A DNA stretch of 64,000 nucleotides, from positions 1-64,000 of the forward strand of contig PTEX01000496.1 of assembly GCA_003342815.1 (NCBI GenBank). The letters run 5' to 3'. Below, piece by piece: positions 1-13,330 of this stretch; position 1 is the stretch's first letter, and each line of letters starts with the position of its first letter. The position numbers and the translations under genes are program-made. The notes beneath the pieces are model-generated. The model was not told the origin of the DNA and searched no databases. It saw only the letters and a list, made by a program, of their open reading frames with translations. This DNA comes from Eudromia elegans (Eukaryota; Chordata; Aves; Tinamiformes; Tinamidae).

Positions 1-3000
1 TTTTTTTCCCTGAGGAAAAGCCCTCAGAGGATATGCAGCAACCCTTAATGTAGAAGCAACCTCCTGCCCTAAAAGTAGTATTGCCTTCTCATCTGAGGAG
101 GCTTAAACATCTATATGAGAGACTGAAGCTCCTTGAAGAGCTGCTAGTGTTCAGGCTGTCATGCATATGATAGATTTGCTGGTGTAATAGGACAGAAGGA
201 AAATCTGAGGAAGCTTAAATCTCACCAGAAAACTGGCTTTATGAATGAGAAACTCAAAGAAACATACAAATAAGATAAATAAATAAGCTCCAGAAACTAT
301 CCTGGAAGGGGAAACTAGCTACCAGAGGGTTGCTTAGAGGTACTGTAAATTCAATTTCTCACATATCAAAATCAAATGTTATGTCCCATGCTAAAGCATT
401 CGGATGCTGTATTTTCTTGTATTTCTTATGTTCTTGGTGTTGACTTGTCTTTTGAGAATGAAATGTTTGCTTCCAGATACAGATTACAACACAGCTTAGA
501 TCTACGGCCCAGAACTACCTACTACAGGCTGCAATGAGAAGTTGAACATGGGAGTAGGAATTAGAGGTAGGAAGTGGCCAGCTCTTTCTCCTAACATATC
601 CACTCTGATGATAACTTTAGTCAAAGGTCTGAGGAAGGTGGCATACAGAATCATTAACTTAATGTTTAAAATATGAAACTACTACCGCATGTTCTATATA
701 GGACCTTTTAATTCAGTATTCAATATTCAATAGCAAGCAGGATTCATGAGGATCTGGTTGTATATGTTGCTTCCAGAGTACTGCGTAAGATTTCATATAG
801 TATATATTTTCATGTATCTATTAATCAGAAAGATTATTTTTTCCTCTTTATTAGGGTTTCCTTTCTACCTTCCTCTTCCCCTTCCCCCATTTTTAAACTA
901 GAATTTATCAAGAGTTGTTCTATGGGAATATATTTATATTATGTATAGACTTATAAGTGAATTTGTCCTTGTCCAAACTGTGTCACAGTGGAGGTTAGTG
1001 AAAAGGTGAGAAGGGGATGCAGGTAGCATAAGTACTCAGATCTGTATTTAATTTTGCAGAAATACTTGTATTGAGTCAATCATCTCAGATACTTCATTAA
1101 TTGATGTAAGCATGTATTACAGAGAAAAAATGCCAGTACTGTATAGAATAAAGCCTGCAGTTTTGATGTGCTGCTTTTGTAGTGACATTAATTTAACCAG
1201 ATTACGAATATCAGTGCCTATGATTATTTTATTACTGCACTATTTTTTATTTTTCCTAATGATTTACAAAATGAGAGAAATATTCACAATAGTAAAGCAT
1301 TTGGAAGCCATCTTAATATATATGATGACATATTAGATGATGTGCTAATGAATTTGCATGATATATTCCCCTCAGCACTCCTCCTAATCTCTGATGGCTA
1401 TGATCAGAAGCATAAAAGAGGTTGTGTTGAAGGCTGCATGGGAATTGTACTTACCAAGGTGATACTAGAGGCCTTGAGCAAAATTCTCATTCTAAGCCTC
1501 AGCTGCAGTTACCGTCTCCTGCAGGACAAAATACCTTTTGCAGTATCTGATTCCCTCAAGTCTAGAGAAGTGTCATTCACATTAATTTTGGTGCTTGCAG
1601 CTTGATGTTTCAATCTGTGTTACCACCATTTTCTCAGTCAAGGCTTCCAAAGCAAGAATTTTCCAGTAAAGGTTATTGCTTTCCTTCATTTCAGAGTTGG
1701 TAATCTCCTGTCTTTCATAATGCTGAAATAATTGCTCCCACCAGGATATTGCCCAGCTGTGTTCAGTTTATAATTTGTAATATTTTCTTTTCTGTAAGTC
1801 AAATAGTGGTGTATTTTTATGACGTTGTCCCAAGTGGATAATGATCCAAACAAATGTATTTATTCAGGGAATTGTGTAAACTGGATCAGAATGCAACTGC
1901 AAAATGTACAGAAAGCTTATTCTGTTTTCTTAGTGCTCTTTATATTTCTGTTTCATTGGTTGTTGGGCATAATATTCAATCTCTCATATTTTCTATCCCA
2001 CTGTTCATTAACCAAGGAAGGAAAAAATGTTCCCTTCCAGCTTATGCTGAGAATTTTAAATACAGAAAGGTCAAGATCCTGATTTCCATTGTCTCTAAAT
2101 CATGGAGATAGAAAGCAGAAATAGTTTTAGAGTTCTAACAAAGCATGACCATGGTATATGTCACAAGAAGAGCACAAAGACAAGCTTTTCTGGGTCCAGC
2201 TGCTGTTTGTGTTTTTTCAGTTTCCTCAGTCCTGGTTCTGCCAAACGGATGTGCTTGCACTTAACTTGAATGCACCATAGCACAGTTATTAAATAACACA
2301 GAGCTGATAAGTACATTTGACTTCATTAGCATAATGGATTCACATGTCAAATACATATGAAAATAATCCATATAAGGTGTGACAGTTTTCACTAAAAAAG
2401 TATTTGCAATTTGTAATCTTAAAAAGTCAGTAGTTTGGGGAGATAATTAAGAAACTGGCTTCTAAATTGGGGAAGGCTAACTAAGACTGTGTCCAATGAA
2501 GGGATTTTATTTGCTGAGGTGATTTTCTGTAGAAAAGAGACCATAATGTTAGTTCTCTGCCAAAAGGCTTTCATTTACAGCTCACCCTCTGCAGCAAGAA
2601 ACGCATGCATTTAAATCTTAAAGCAATTTTTACACATACCACATCTCCAATTTCCCATCTCACTTGAAGCCAGGAAACATCATAATGTTTCTAAAGCGAT
2701 CCAGGACCTTCGCTCTCCAATTGGCATTTACTAGTAACAGACTTTCAGCTTGACTTGGATCCTTCTCCTAGGCTAGCACATTAAGTCAAACAGCTATAAA
2801 AATTATAAATCAAATTCTTACAGGTGGTATTAGCAGGCCACATGCTTCCTATCAGTTAAAATCCCCAAGGATGGGAGTTTCTCCAGCTGTAACAGTATTA
2901 AGAAGTACCTGTAAGAACATATGATGAAGCTCGATACTTTTGAGCTAGATCCAATTGCACCAGAAAATCCTTTACATTTAAACTAAAAAATAAATAATGC

Positions 3001-5316
3001 TCTAATAGACATATTCTCCCACAAACTGAAAGACACAATTTAGATTTCTCTTTCAAAAACAAATTATAAAATTGCACTGCCTAAGAATATCATAAAGTGC
3101 TGAGGTAGTGGAGGTGATTTTATTTTTAAGAAGTGCAAACTGGAATACTTCCAATAGCACATACGGATGATTTAAAGAAAACTCAGACCAATTTTGAATG
3201 GGCTTACATAACGAATATTGGGTACTAATTGGCATAAAACAACTAATACTGCCTTCTGCATGTCTCCAGTTCCCTTGTTGTCTAGTTAATACCGGTTGGC
3301 ACCTGGTAGTATTTGGTTAATCCCATTCAGTGTTTGGTGGCTCTAGATCTGGGAAAAAAATAGAAGTAAAAATCCACTTGTGACATTACAGGGCAGAGAG
3401 CTGTCTGCTACCTCCATTTCAATTGCAGGATTATTAAGGAACTTACATCTGAGGTTTAGAGTGAATGAAGACCTGAATGAAATACTTATGTGCTTGAACT
3501 ACCAATATTACAACTTCTATTAAAGCAGTAAGTTCATTGTCACCAATTACAAGAATAGCATTTATTCAAAGATTTTTGTGAGGATTTGTGCTCTCTCTTC
3601 TCATGTATATGCATAATTTCATAAGAAATTGAGATAAATTTATTATTGTCAAATCCATACATAGGTTTTAGGGGACATTCATAACCTAACAATTATTTTG
3701 TAGCTGGGTCTCATTTATCACTCTTAGTCGTGCAAGCCTGACCTCTAACCATCCATGGCAGATAATGCTTCCATGCAGCAAAATTCATTAAAATTTCTAT
3801 CTTTACTAAATAAATAGACCACTTTTTCTTCTTCAAACCTTTTTATAGATTTATATTTATCATCTGTCCTCCACACATACTGACTTTTGTCAGATCACCA
3901 AAATCGTTAGGAGAGTTTGCATACATTTTATTAGCTTTGTATTTTATGAAGATTTCTATTTAGCAGACCTCAGAGGAGAGCTTAAGAAATAAACTTAGGA
4001 CTCACATTTACATTCTGGATGCAGTAAGGTAAAAATGAGGCTTGATCTATCATAATAGCACACTGATTGTACTAGACTTCTGGGAACATAAAGACCAGCT
4101 AACAGAGGTTGTCAGTGGTGAAAAGGCCTCACCGTTTTAGTTTGGATGTTAAGATAATTCATCATAACATGTAAGGGAGACCAAGGTAGGTCAGCTAATC
4201 AACAAAACAGTTGCAAGCTGTGTTTTCTTTTGCCACGTCTATGACATAGCAACTGACAACTAGGCATAACATAGAGTAGGTCATGCCTCTGAGCATGCCA
4301 ACAGCAAATCCCTCATTTGACCTCACTGGATATAGCTGTCTCCATAAAATTCTGTGAGGGAGAGCATCCAATGTATGTTCACTTACAGGTGTAAGAAGGA
4401 AGCAAGTAGTAATATATTTCATTAAAAAATCATTTATTTATGTTAGTATTTAACATAGTTGCCTACAAAACTGCAAGTAAAGAAACAGTATTGTGTACTG
4501 ATTTTAACAGAATATCAAAATACTGAAGAGAGCTAAGCTGGAGTTTATGACACCCTGTAAACATAATAAGTCATAAAAAACAGAAACATCCATCTTTCCT
4601 TGTTCTAGTTTTTCTTGTCTTAAAATGTATTCATCTATAACACCAGATTATAATGCCAGGTCACATCAGATGCTCTGCCATATGGTACTTGCTGTGATCA
4701 CATGCATCTCTGTAATACAGGTGTGCTTTCATTGCACCTCAGGTATACTTGTACTCTTGTCATCCAACAGTGTGTTAGACTCTAGGCACACTTACACTGT
4801 CCTGGTTGGAAAGTTATTCCTATGGCCAAAATTATGGAAATCAGACTTTACAACAAAAAAAATCCTAATAATTCATCTTGCTGATATAGGTACTTGTAGC
4901 TTCAACTAGTATATTTATTACAGAATTAAACACTAGTCTTTTGTTGAAAAAATCTGAATGATACAGAGTAGTGCCTTGGGTAAGATGAACTTCTGAAAGT
5001 TAATGAAGCATCTTTGTCACCCGACAGAGATTATAGAGAAAAATAAATATGCAAACACACACATACAAGACCCAGAATGCGCAAACATTAAGGAACTCCC
5101 ATGAATAACATGAATCCTTATTAAACATATGGACCACTGTTCTTTGCCTCCAACTTCATATTGAGGACAACTGCTTGTGGTACCAAGCCTTCACCTGTCA
5201 CCTACCAATGCAGTAGATTTCTCTTCTTTTGCAGTTAGATTTGGACAAACCACCTGGCCTTCGGAATCTCTCTTGAAGTATTCTGGATTCCTGTTATGGT
5301 AAAACTGAACTTTTCA
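1..5316. other. AT-rich non-coding DNA, no gene seen
   Basis: This stretch is AT-rich unique sequence. The open frames in it are all under about 100 codons, lack recognisable domains and often overlap each other. I see no CpG island, no splice-flanked conserved frame, no RNA gene and no recognisable CR1 or SINE copy. It could be intergenic DNA upstream of the gene that starts near 29.5 kb, or an intron of another gene outside the window. The sequence cannot decide between these. Confidence 0.6.
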
Positions 5317-5373
5317 TTTTATTTATTCATTTATTTATAATCAGAAGTTCTTGTGTTTCAGTTCTTGTGTTTC
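5317..5373. repeat. TTTA-rich microsatellite plus a 14-bp tandem duplication
   Basis: Positions 5317-5340 are an imperfect ATTT/TTTA run. It is followed at 5346-5359 and 5360-5373 by two exact head-to-tail copies of agttcttgtgtttc. This is a small slippage-type duplication and no function is implied. Confidence 0.8.
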
Positions 5374-5435
5374 TCATCATGTCACTGGGCAGCACTAAGA
5401 AGAGTCTGGCTGCATCTTTTTTAGACCCCTCAGGT

Positions 5436-5990
5436 ATTTATACAAATTAGTAGGAACCCCCTGAAGCTTCTCTTTTCTATTTCTCTAGTTTTCTATTTCT
5501 CTAGTTTTCTCTAGTTTGTCCATGTCCTTGTCTTTCTGGTTCTACGGAGTCCAGACCCAGACTTGGGCCCAGCACTCTACGGGCGGCCTCACCAGGGATG
5601 AGGAGGGGAGAAAGATCACCTCCCTTCACCTGCTGGCAGCGCAGCCCAGGTTGTCCTTGGCCTTTCTTTGTTGCAAGGGTGCCTTGCTAACTGAAGCCCA
5701 ACTTACTGTTGACCAGAAGTCCTTCTCTGCAAAACTGCTTTCCAGACGGTTGGTCTGTAATTGAACTTCATGAGGTTCCTCTCTGCCCGTTTCTCCACCC
5801 TGTTGAGGTCCCTCTGAATGGCACTATGACCATCTGTTGCATTGGCCCTCTTCCCAGTTTTCTATCATTTTTGAACTTGCTGAGGGTATACGCACTACCC
5901 CATCACCCAGACTATTAATGAATAAGTGGAACACTACTGGGACAAGTTTTGACCCCAGAGGTACTCTCAGTTACTGGCCTTTAAGAACAA
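5436..5990 (-). mobile_element. CR1 LINE fragment, ORF2 region, old and degraded
   Basis: Read on the minus strand, this matches the later half of CR1 ORF2. The segment around 5870-5890 corresponds to the coding for the reverse-transcriptase stretch just before the FADD catalytic motif (Leu-Ser-Lys-Phe). The segment around 5764-5815 corresponds to the 'RNLMKF' region. The same segment occurs in the copies near 40.25 kb and 52.67 kb, which supports the assignment. The copy is broken by stops and indels and has no CR1 3' octamer, so it is an internal relic. A 16-bp unit, ttttctatttctctag, is repeated in tandem at 5473-5488 and 5489-5504, with a partial third copy to 5514. This duplication lies near the downstream edge of the element on its own strand. 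Confidence 0.7.
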
Positions 5991-8900
5991 CCCTTCCCCA
6001 AATGTTCAATATCTAACATAATCACAAATGATCCTGTTTCTTTTGTTTTCTCAAGTAGCAGTTCACGTCTAAGAAAACATCCTTCCAAAATAATTTCTTC
6101 TGAGTAGCTAGTTTAGCTTAGTTCATTTCTTTACCAGTTACAATGCCTTCCTGGAGCAGGCTTCCCTAGGGATTGAATAAAAAAAAATAATAAAAAAAAA
6201 AAAAAAAAAGGATGCTCAGATCCTGCCAAAATACCATAAAGTAAAATTCATTCATAAATGTTTATGGAATGGCTGTGCTAAAATAGGCAGCTCCAATGCA
6301 ACATTCGATAATATAGCACTCTTCCTGAGCTTCTGCTCGCATTAAGTTACTTTTTAACCAATTTTAAACTGGAATGAGTTCTTATTATGAAGTGAATAAA
6401 GAACACTATTAACTATTATTTTTTCTCATTTGTAATTGGCATATATTCTTACATTGTCAGCTGTTACTCCTGACAGAGACAACAGATAAAAAAAAAAAAA
6501 AAAAAGGCATTTGCAAGATATGGCAAAACTACAGCACACCATAAATGTTAATAGCTTTATTCATTTAGGATCTGCAATGTGACAAAATGACTCATACTGT
6601 AGAACAGACTTCCTGGATCACAATGTGAGGTAGGAAATGAAATTAGAGATGGTTAACAGAAAGCATTTCAGCTCAGCATCACACACTCTCTCTTGAAATA
6701 TTTGACCAAAATTTCCCCCTCTTCTGAAATTTGAAAGAACTTGAATTATTTTTCCATACTGTGGAACTTCTCAAAAATCTCATTCTTACCTGGAGAATGA
6801 AGATCTGAACTACCCTTCTCATAATAGTGCTTTGTTGACTGAATGGAAACCAGAATAATTAAAAATCTGCTCTAAAGGACTACTGTCATGGAATTTCCCT
6901 CCCACATGTCCATCTGATAGGATCCTAGGTTGGGAAATGTTTCTCTTGAACAGTAGCAGTATGAATGCTAAACACGCAGAAGGTAAATGTGTTTTGCCAT
7001 GGAAATAGATTGGTCATCCCTGCTTGAATTTGTGATTCACGGATTAATGAATTAAATTGCATCCAGTTATTTTATGTCATTAAATGCTACTTTTTTATGC
7101 TGATAATATGAAATAAAAAGAACTACATGCATGAATAAAAATCTAAATAAAAAATATTTAATTTTAGCAATATGGTTTTTACTGATGCTACTATAGCAAT
7201 CTTTTAACACTTGATTTTTCATTCCAGTTGGAATGAAACTTCAGAAAAGTTTGAAACATAAGATTTCTCCATAGAAGGAAAATTTGAATGTCCCCTTTTT
7301 TACAGGTATTTCTAACTATTTTTTGAATGTGAAAGATATTTCACCAAAATCAGTTCACATGCCAAATTTAGCCTTCATGTTTCTTTTCATGACCCTCCTT
7401 ACTGAAATATCGTACAATAAGATAATACTCAAAAACAGGTAACATGATCTTGGTTAAAATTTTCACCTCCAAAGGGTCTTTTTCTCTTTATACACCAAGC
7501 ATAGGAAATTGCTTTGTAAAATTTTGAGAGGGAGAGAACTTTTGTCCACAAAGTTAATTAAATGAAAAAAACATATTACTATAGAATGGAATTTTAACTA
7601 ATCTCATAATATTTCATTGTTGATTATTTTATCCATGGCACATGCTTCTAAAGAAAAACATTGCAAGAAAATTTTCAGAAGTGTGACACAATATCTTCTC
7701 ACAGGGTAAGGACACATATAAAATTTCTAACAGATAAGAGGAAGTACTATGCCAGACAGACAGGGTAATAAACACAATATAAAGGTCACTTTGGCACTGC
7801 AAAGCATTAGGGAAGCTTTTCTTGAACAAGTACAGCAGGCAATCAAAATGAAGTCTCTCCAGGGGGTAAAAAACTAGTATTCAATGAATCAGGATGACCT
7901 ATTATGGAAAAGCAGAAACAGTGTCCTTTTTTTTTAGTCTATATACAAGTACGAAGCACAAAGCTTTTTTTTTTTTCTTTTTTCTTTCCCCTAGATACGT
8001 TTTATTGCTTATTCTTGTGTTTTAGGAAAAAAAAGGATGTAATACAATGAAGTGGATTTAAAAATGTCTTTCCTTGCTTTTTACAAAATACGCATTTGTG
8101 TTACCACTGTCCGTCAGAAGTTTGTGGAGGTAATTCTGGGCTACCCTGGAAAATATAATTTCCAACAAAATGGACGCTATTTCCCTTTGAGCCAGGTCAT
8201 GACATGTTCACTTTGCAATACACTGTGCTGTCACATCAGTGACCTCGTAGAAAAGAATTTCCAGTACCACTTGCTTGATTCAGACAATGCTGAGTTAGAA
8301 CAGACTCAAAATGGTAGATCCTAAGTTGGACAAGGTATGTTGCATGAGTGCAGTGCAATATTTATTTGTGCTGCGATAGTTAATTATGCCAGTACTAGAA
8401 AGGAATGAAGGGGAAGATTTTAAAGACCTTATGATGAGCAACTTGTCATTGGTGAATATATGTGCTTCTCTGTAAGGCAGTGGGGAGGATATTAAGTTGT
8501 GTGAGTAAGCATCCCTCCTACCTGCTCAGGAAAGGAAGAGAAAATACATTCTGTAACACCTAATCTTTGATTTATTTCAGTAGGATTCTTTTGAAGGATT
8601 TTGAAGGATTCCAACTTAATTGCCTAGGTAAAAGAAAGATGGATTTGGATTAGCCAGTATCAAAGTCCTCTGATATTAAAATTTGCCAACACCAGAGGAC
8701 CTGGAGACATAAATTATCTTGTATATAATGAAAAGAATGATACTGCAGACTTTAGTATTTTTCCACTGACTAAAACTTGTGTGAGACATGACTCATGAAG
8801 TGTCAAGGACAGATAAGAAAGCTGAGATTATAGAAACAAATACAAGGATAAAGCAAAGGGGAAAAAATATACATATGTATTTGTTGTTCATCAGATTGTT

Positions 8901-11654
8901 TATGCATCATGTTTTCATCATAAATTCATAAATGTGTTTATTTTCAATTTATCTGATTTTTATTGCCTGAGGTGGGTCATCTCTACTTATTTCTTTTAGT
9001 CATATTCAGATCATAGTGAAATATTAGCTCAGTGATAATCAAACCTGGTACAGTGGTATGCTATAAAATGGTTTATTGGTGCTAATCATTAGCAATTCTG
9101 CCATTAGCAGCTGTATATCATTGTCTCTGTGAAGAGTATGTATTAAGAGTGGGAATCACCTTAACTTTGGCTGTCTGCAATTTAGATGGCCAGATTAGTC
9201 AGGCTTTTTTGTCTCCTTCTATAGTCAATAGGCACTTTCAGAGGGTGATTCATTTCATGCCAAGACAGGGTGGATGAATCATTCCCTGAAGATGGCTCTT
9301 TCCCTCCTAAGAGCTCTACTGTTTCTATCAAGAAACACAAAACAGCCATGTGGCCTCTGCTTCCAATTGTACCTACTAAATGTAGCTGAAATTCCAAGGA
9401 ACAGTGATGCACAAGAAACTGCTGCACTCAGTCGATGGGCTGAAAAGTACTCATGTAAATTTTCTGGCAAATAATTTCAAATAGCATAGGCATTGCGGAG
9501 GATTGTTGGCTGTTTCTTAACCAGTTGTAAACATAAAAATGGTTGTTAAGCCATATACCAAGCTACAGTGCTATATCACTAAAAAAAAAAAAAATATTGT
9601 CACCAATCATTGCAGAAAACGAAGCTGCATTCTGTGCTTTCTTAGCTCTATGACGGCGGTTTTAATTGGAGTTTGGAGGGGGAGAGTGGCTCCTTGCCAG
9701 TGCTATATGTAATCATCCAGCTGTTCAGACAGTTAAAGACCTTAAGATGTAATAGTGGAGGAGCTGGCAGACGCTCAGTCTGCCTGCTAGAGACCAGTGA
9801 GCATCCTTGCAAGCTATTTAAGACTTTATTTAATATGGCAGTCATTAACAGTTGGAGGAAAAAAAAAGGGAGAAGCACCATGTAATTGAGTAGTTGGAAA
9901 CGCACAAGTTTTTACTCCAGTATGCATGCCATTGCCTCCATCTAACATCTGCTTTTTCTTTTTAATTTGATTAAACTATTCCAAAATCTGAAACTATAGG
10001 TATCTATTTGATATTGATAGCATAGGAAGCTGTCAACTGAATTTAGTATTAAGAAGCAATTATTGAGTAAATCAGCACTGGCCTATCAAGCTGCCAAATT
10101 GAATATATGAGCCCTTTGCATAAGGAGCTTGGTGCTGTGACTCCTGATGAGTTGTTCTTCCATTGAAATGTCGACTTGAAGAGTCATTCTGTTGGAAAAA
10201 AAGAGAGAACGCTTAAGGAATATGTTATGAATATATTCTATATAGTTGTGTCAAGGCTAGAAAAGAAAAAAACTATCAAAACAATACTATATTTGCTCCT
10301 GTCTCAGCAGCATATCTGCAATGGAAGAAATGTTATTTAATTTAAACAGAAAAAAAAGAAGACAAAAAAAAGAAATACCACTCAGGATGGAATGGGGTCT
10401 TTTTTATTATCTATTGATCACATCTTGCTCTCTTTTGTTCTCAGAGCAAAATTAATTTTGGTGGACCACATCAGTGCCAACAAAAGTAGAATTGTGCCTT
10501 GTGTTGTTCTGTGATCACTGGGATATAGCTATAACTGCAAAAACATCTTATTTTAGTTAGTAATCTTTTACACTGAAAAAGAAGTAATACTCCTTGTAAG
10601 ATCCACAAGAAGAAGAATGGCCATGTTTTCAGCAGGCAAGTACATAAAAAAAAATTTAAACCATCTATTTTATGTTCATTTATTTGATTTAGATGTATTG
10701 AGTAGCCTTTTAATGTTTCATAGTCAACTTGTACCTAAGACCTTATGAATGGTCATGCATTTGCTATACTGTAAGAAAACATGGGACAAGTATATCAATA
10801 TATTTCATCTCTGTAGTCTTTATCTTGTCATGTCATCCACAAAGACTGAGGCTTCTGTCAGAACATCATTAATTTCAATTGCAATTCATTTGAGCATTAC
10901 AGGTCTGCTGCAGGGGAAGTGATTATCGGTTTGGGCTTTTTTTTTCCAGCAACAGGCACTTTGAATCCTGCCTTCTGATGAGCTCTTCATGCTTCCACCC
11001 TACAGAAAATCAGCCAAAATGATACAATAGAATTAAATTAATTTAAAATTGAATGTAATTGAGTTAACAAGCCTGCTGTCCTCACAGTTGTTTCTTGACC
11101 TATTGACAGAAAAGCTCTGAAAGATCGGATTCCTTCTCAGGAGAAAGCTTGCCCCAAAAAGTAATTTTGTGAGCTTTAGCAGTCTGACCACAACGTCTAC
11201 ACCTTAGCTGAAGTATTAATTGGTACTAATTAGAAACTGAGATTAGTACTAACTGGGTAAGTCCCATGCAAGTCCTTTCCAGCAATAATACCAAAAGTTT
11301 TCTATCCTGCATTTGCAACTGCCTTGTTATTCCGGGGTCTCCTTGTACTAACTCACCAGTAAGCAGCCTGCAAGGTTATCCAGGAGTAACACCATCCATC
11401 TTGTTTGCAAATAGTCAAACATCCTGTCAGCGCACAATAAATCTTCATAATAACCAAACCAGCCCCAGGAGAAGATACGCACAAGAAAACTTTGTGACTT
11501 TTCTCTTTTTTTGCACCTTGTGAAAATAGAGGTCCCTGCAAAGGATGAAGCACAAGGGAGAATGCTTTGGTGGGGATCTGCGAGCATTAAATCAATGGTT
11601 CCTCATGACAACTTTTCTTAATATTATCTGGAAAAAACTAAGCATTGATCAAGA
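5991..11654. other. AT-rich non-coding DNA with scattered poly(A)/poly(T) tracts
   Basis: No gene is supported here. The region has pure A runs of 18 at 6192-6209 and 6488-6505, a short one near 9582-9594, and T-rich tracts near 7925-7990. Between about 9170-9480 and 9640-9900 the base composition is more balanced and short frames overlap on both strands. That is what non-repetitive, less AT-rich DNA produces by chance, and none of the frames has a domain I recognise. The block at 9640-10150 looks like unique sequence and could be a conserved non-coding element, but that is only an impression. Confidence 0.55.
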
Positions 11655-11880
11655 AATATAGGCCAGACCCTAGGGCACTAAGGCCCCGCAACCGCTTCCA
11701 GCATTGGATCTTGCGGTGGAGAGCCCAAGCCATGGGAACCTCGTCAGAAGCCTCCACTCACTGCCGCTGGGTACTGTGGTATGGACCTGGGAGAAGGATC
11801 CTCATGTGCACTATGAAGTCACTTACAACGACAGACCCCAGAGTACACGATGGAAATCACTATTTCAGTGAAAAAAAAAA
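11655..11880 (+). other. Isolated GC-rich, coding-like segment ending in an A-rich tail; possible retropseudogene or exon relic
   Basis: This patch is clearly more GC-rich than its flanks. Two plus-strand frames are open. One begins with an ATG at 11645 and runs to about 11893. The other, after a stop at 11711-11713, is open from 11714 to about 11868 and encodes a protein-like string containing the core TVVWTWEKDPHVHYEVTYND. The patch ends in an A-rich stretch (about 11870-11915), as a retrotransposed transcript would. I do not recognise either protein, and there is no clear splice pair. It may be a degraded processed pseudogene, a fragment of an unrecognised repeat, or chance. Confidence 0.25.
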
Positions 11881-11893
11881 CAACCCCAAAACA

Positions 11894-12550
11894 TAAAAAC
11901 AAAAACCACTGTATGAATAGTTCCAGAAAACTACAGAAATTGTTTTTTCCTCAAGTAATTTTGATAATGCTTGATGTAATAAGATGATCTAGACATAAGT
12001 CCAGAGATATTGAATGTTTCCTTTCTTCTTGTCAACAAACTTTTTTTACTGTGTTCCTCCCCTCATGATGCCAAAGTGGATATTTTGATCCATTTTTTGG
12101 CCTTGATTTCTTGTAAGAACATTGCTTCTTACATATTTCATACTCTAGCACTGAAATAATTGCACAGTACATCCTTCAGATCCCTTTGAGACAGCTCCTT
12201 GAGTTTTATGGCAATAGAGGGAGAGACTTCCCTTTCATTAAAACGTAGGCCTAACGTCTCTGAAGAGTGCTGCTCTGACTTGGACCCTCATGTTTTGATC
12301 TGCTGCAGTCTCCTGTGTTCAAAGCAAACGTCTTTTCTGAGTAGAAAAGCCTATCAGAATCAATTGTCTTCTAGTTTAAGAAGAAATGCTTTGAGGAAGC
12401 TATGACTCATTTTACCCCGACCCAGTCAAGATTTTTCCAACTGTAATGCTGAAGGCATCATAAGGAAAGTTGTGCGACTAGTAGGATAAACCCAGCTGTG
12501 CCAAATCACACCCATCTGTTCAAAAATGTGTGAAAACTACCCAGGACAGG
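11894..12550. other. AT-rich non-coding DNA
   Basis: No gene, repeat family or RNA gene is recognised. One 68-codon frame at 12199-12405 has no features of a real protein. Confidence 0.5.

Positions 12551-12590
<40 letters not shown>
12551..12590 (+). repeat. Pure poly(A) tract, 40 bases
   Basis: There are forty uninterrupted As between ggacagg and gaatccc. It is the longest mononucleotide run in the window. CR1 elements do not end in poly(A), so this is not a CR1 tail. It could be the tail of a retroposed transcript, an expanded slippage tract, or an assembly artefact. I could not find a matching target-site duplication by eye. Confidence 0.9.
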
Positions 12591-12592
<2 letters not shown>

Positions 12593-13304
12593 ATCCCTTG
12601 AGGTCCCTTGATGAACAGGTTTTTATAAACAAAAATATTATGGACTGCTGCCATGGCTGGTGTCACGTCTGTAAAGGACGTCAGAGGCAGCACAGGAGGA
12701 GGGCCTCAGTGTACATTTATTTTTCTTCTATGTTCTATAGCAGGTACAGCTGATTTGTTTAACATTTTTATTAACACATTTTACAGAACATAAACTATAG
12801 CAGAGGATCTTCTGTGGTACCAAAGGAAGGATGCTTCAGAGCAGTGCCTGAAGTGCAACATGGGCGGAATTTATACACCAAGGGCCACGACAGCAATCTG
12901 CAGAAACTGCTGGGGCAGCAGAGGGCCAAGAGCTCTTCAGTTTTCAGCTGTAAAGTTTCTTAAGTGCCTGAAGTTAGGCTCTAAAAGTTTTTAGAGATGT
13001 TAGCTGCACAGAATGGCTTAGCAATTGTCCCTTGCCTAAGCCCATGGAGACTAAGAAGCTAGGTGTCCCTGAAAACTGCTTGCATTCAGCCACAGTCTGT
13101 GCAGGATGTTCCCAGTGACCCGGACGTGGTACAGAGAAGTGCTGTGTAAGTGAGGTGGTGCTGCAAGTCTCATAAGGACTTTCTCTCCTTTGCTGCTGGC
13201 AAGGAAATACAATATTACTATGTTCCTGTTTTTGAATTAAAATAGTAATTCTTAATTTCAACTGCCAAAAGATTATTTTGCATTCATGTAGCTTCTCTAG
13301 GTGC
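12591..13304. other. Non-coding DNA, moderately GC-rich
   Basis: The composition is more balanced than in the flanks, especially 12640-12720 and 12840-13180. A 110-codon minus-strand frame (12974-13306) crosses it but has no domain, signal peptide or codon pattern that I can recognise, and its start runs into the adjacent AT repeat. I treat it as a chance frame. Confidence 0.5.
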
Positions 13305-13330
13305 ATATATATATATATATATATATATAT
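13305..13330. repeat. (AT)n microsatellite, 13 units
   Basis: A pure AT dinucleotide run sits between gtgc and gatc. It is likely to be length-polymorphic. Confidence 0.95.

Noticed and set aside
12526..12753. Frame with a long poly-lysine run
   Set aside because: The lysines are the 40-base poly(A) tract.
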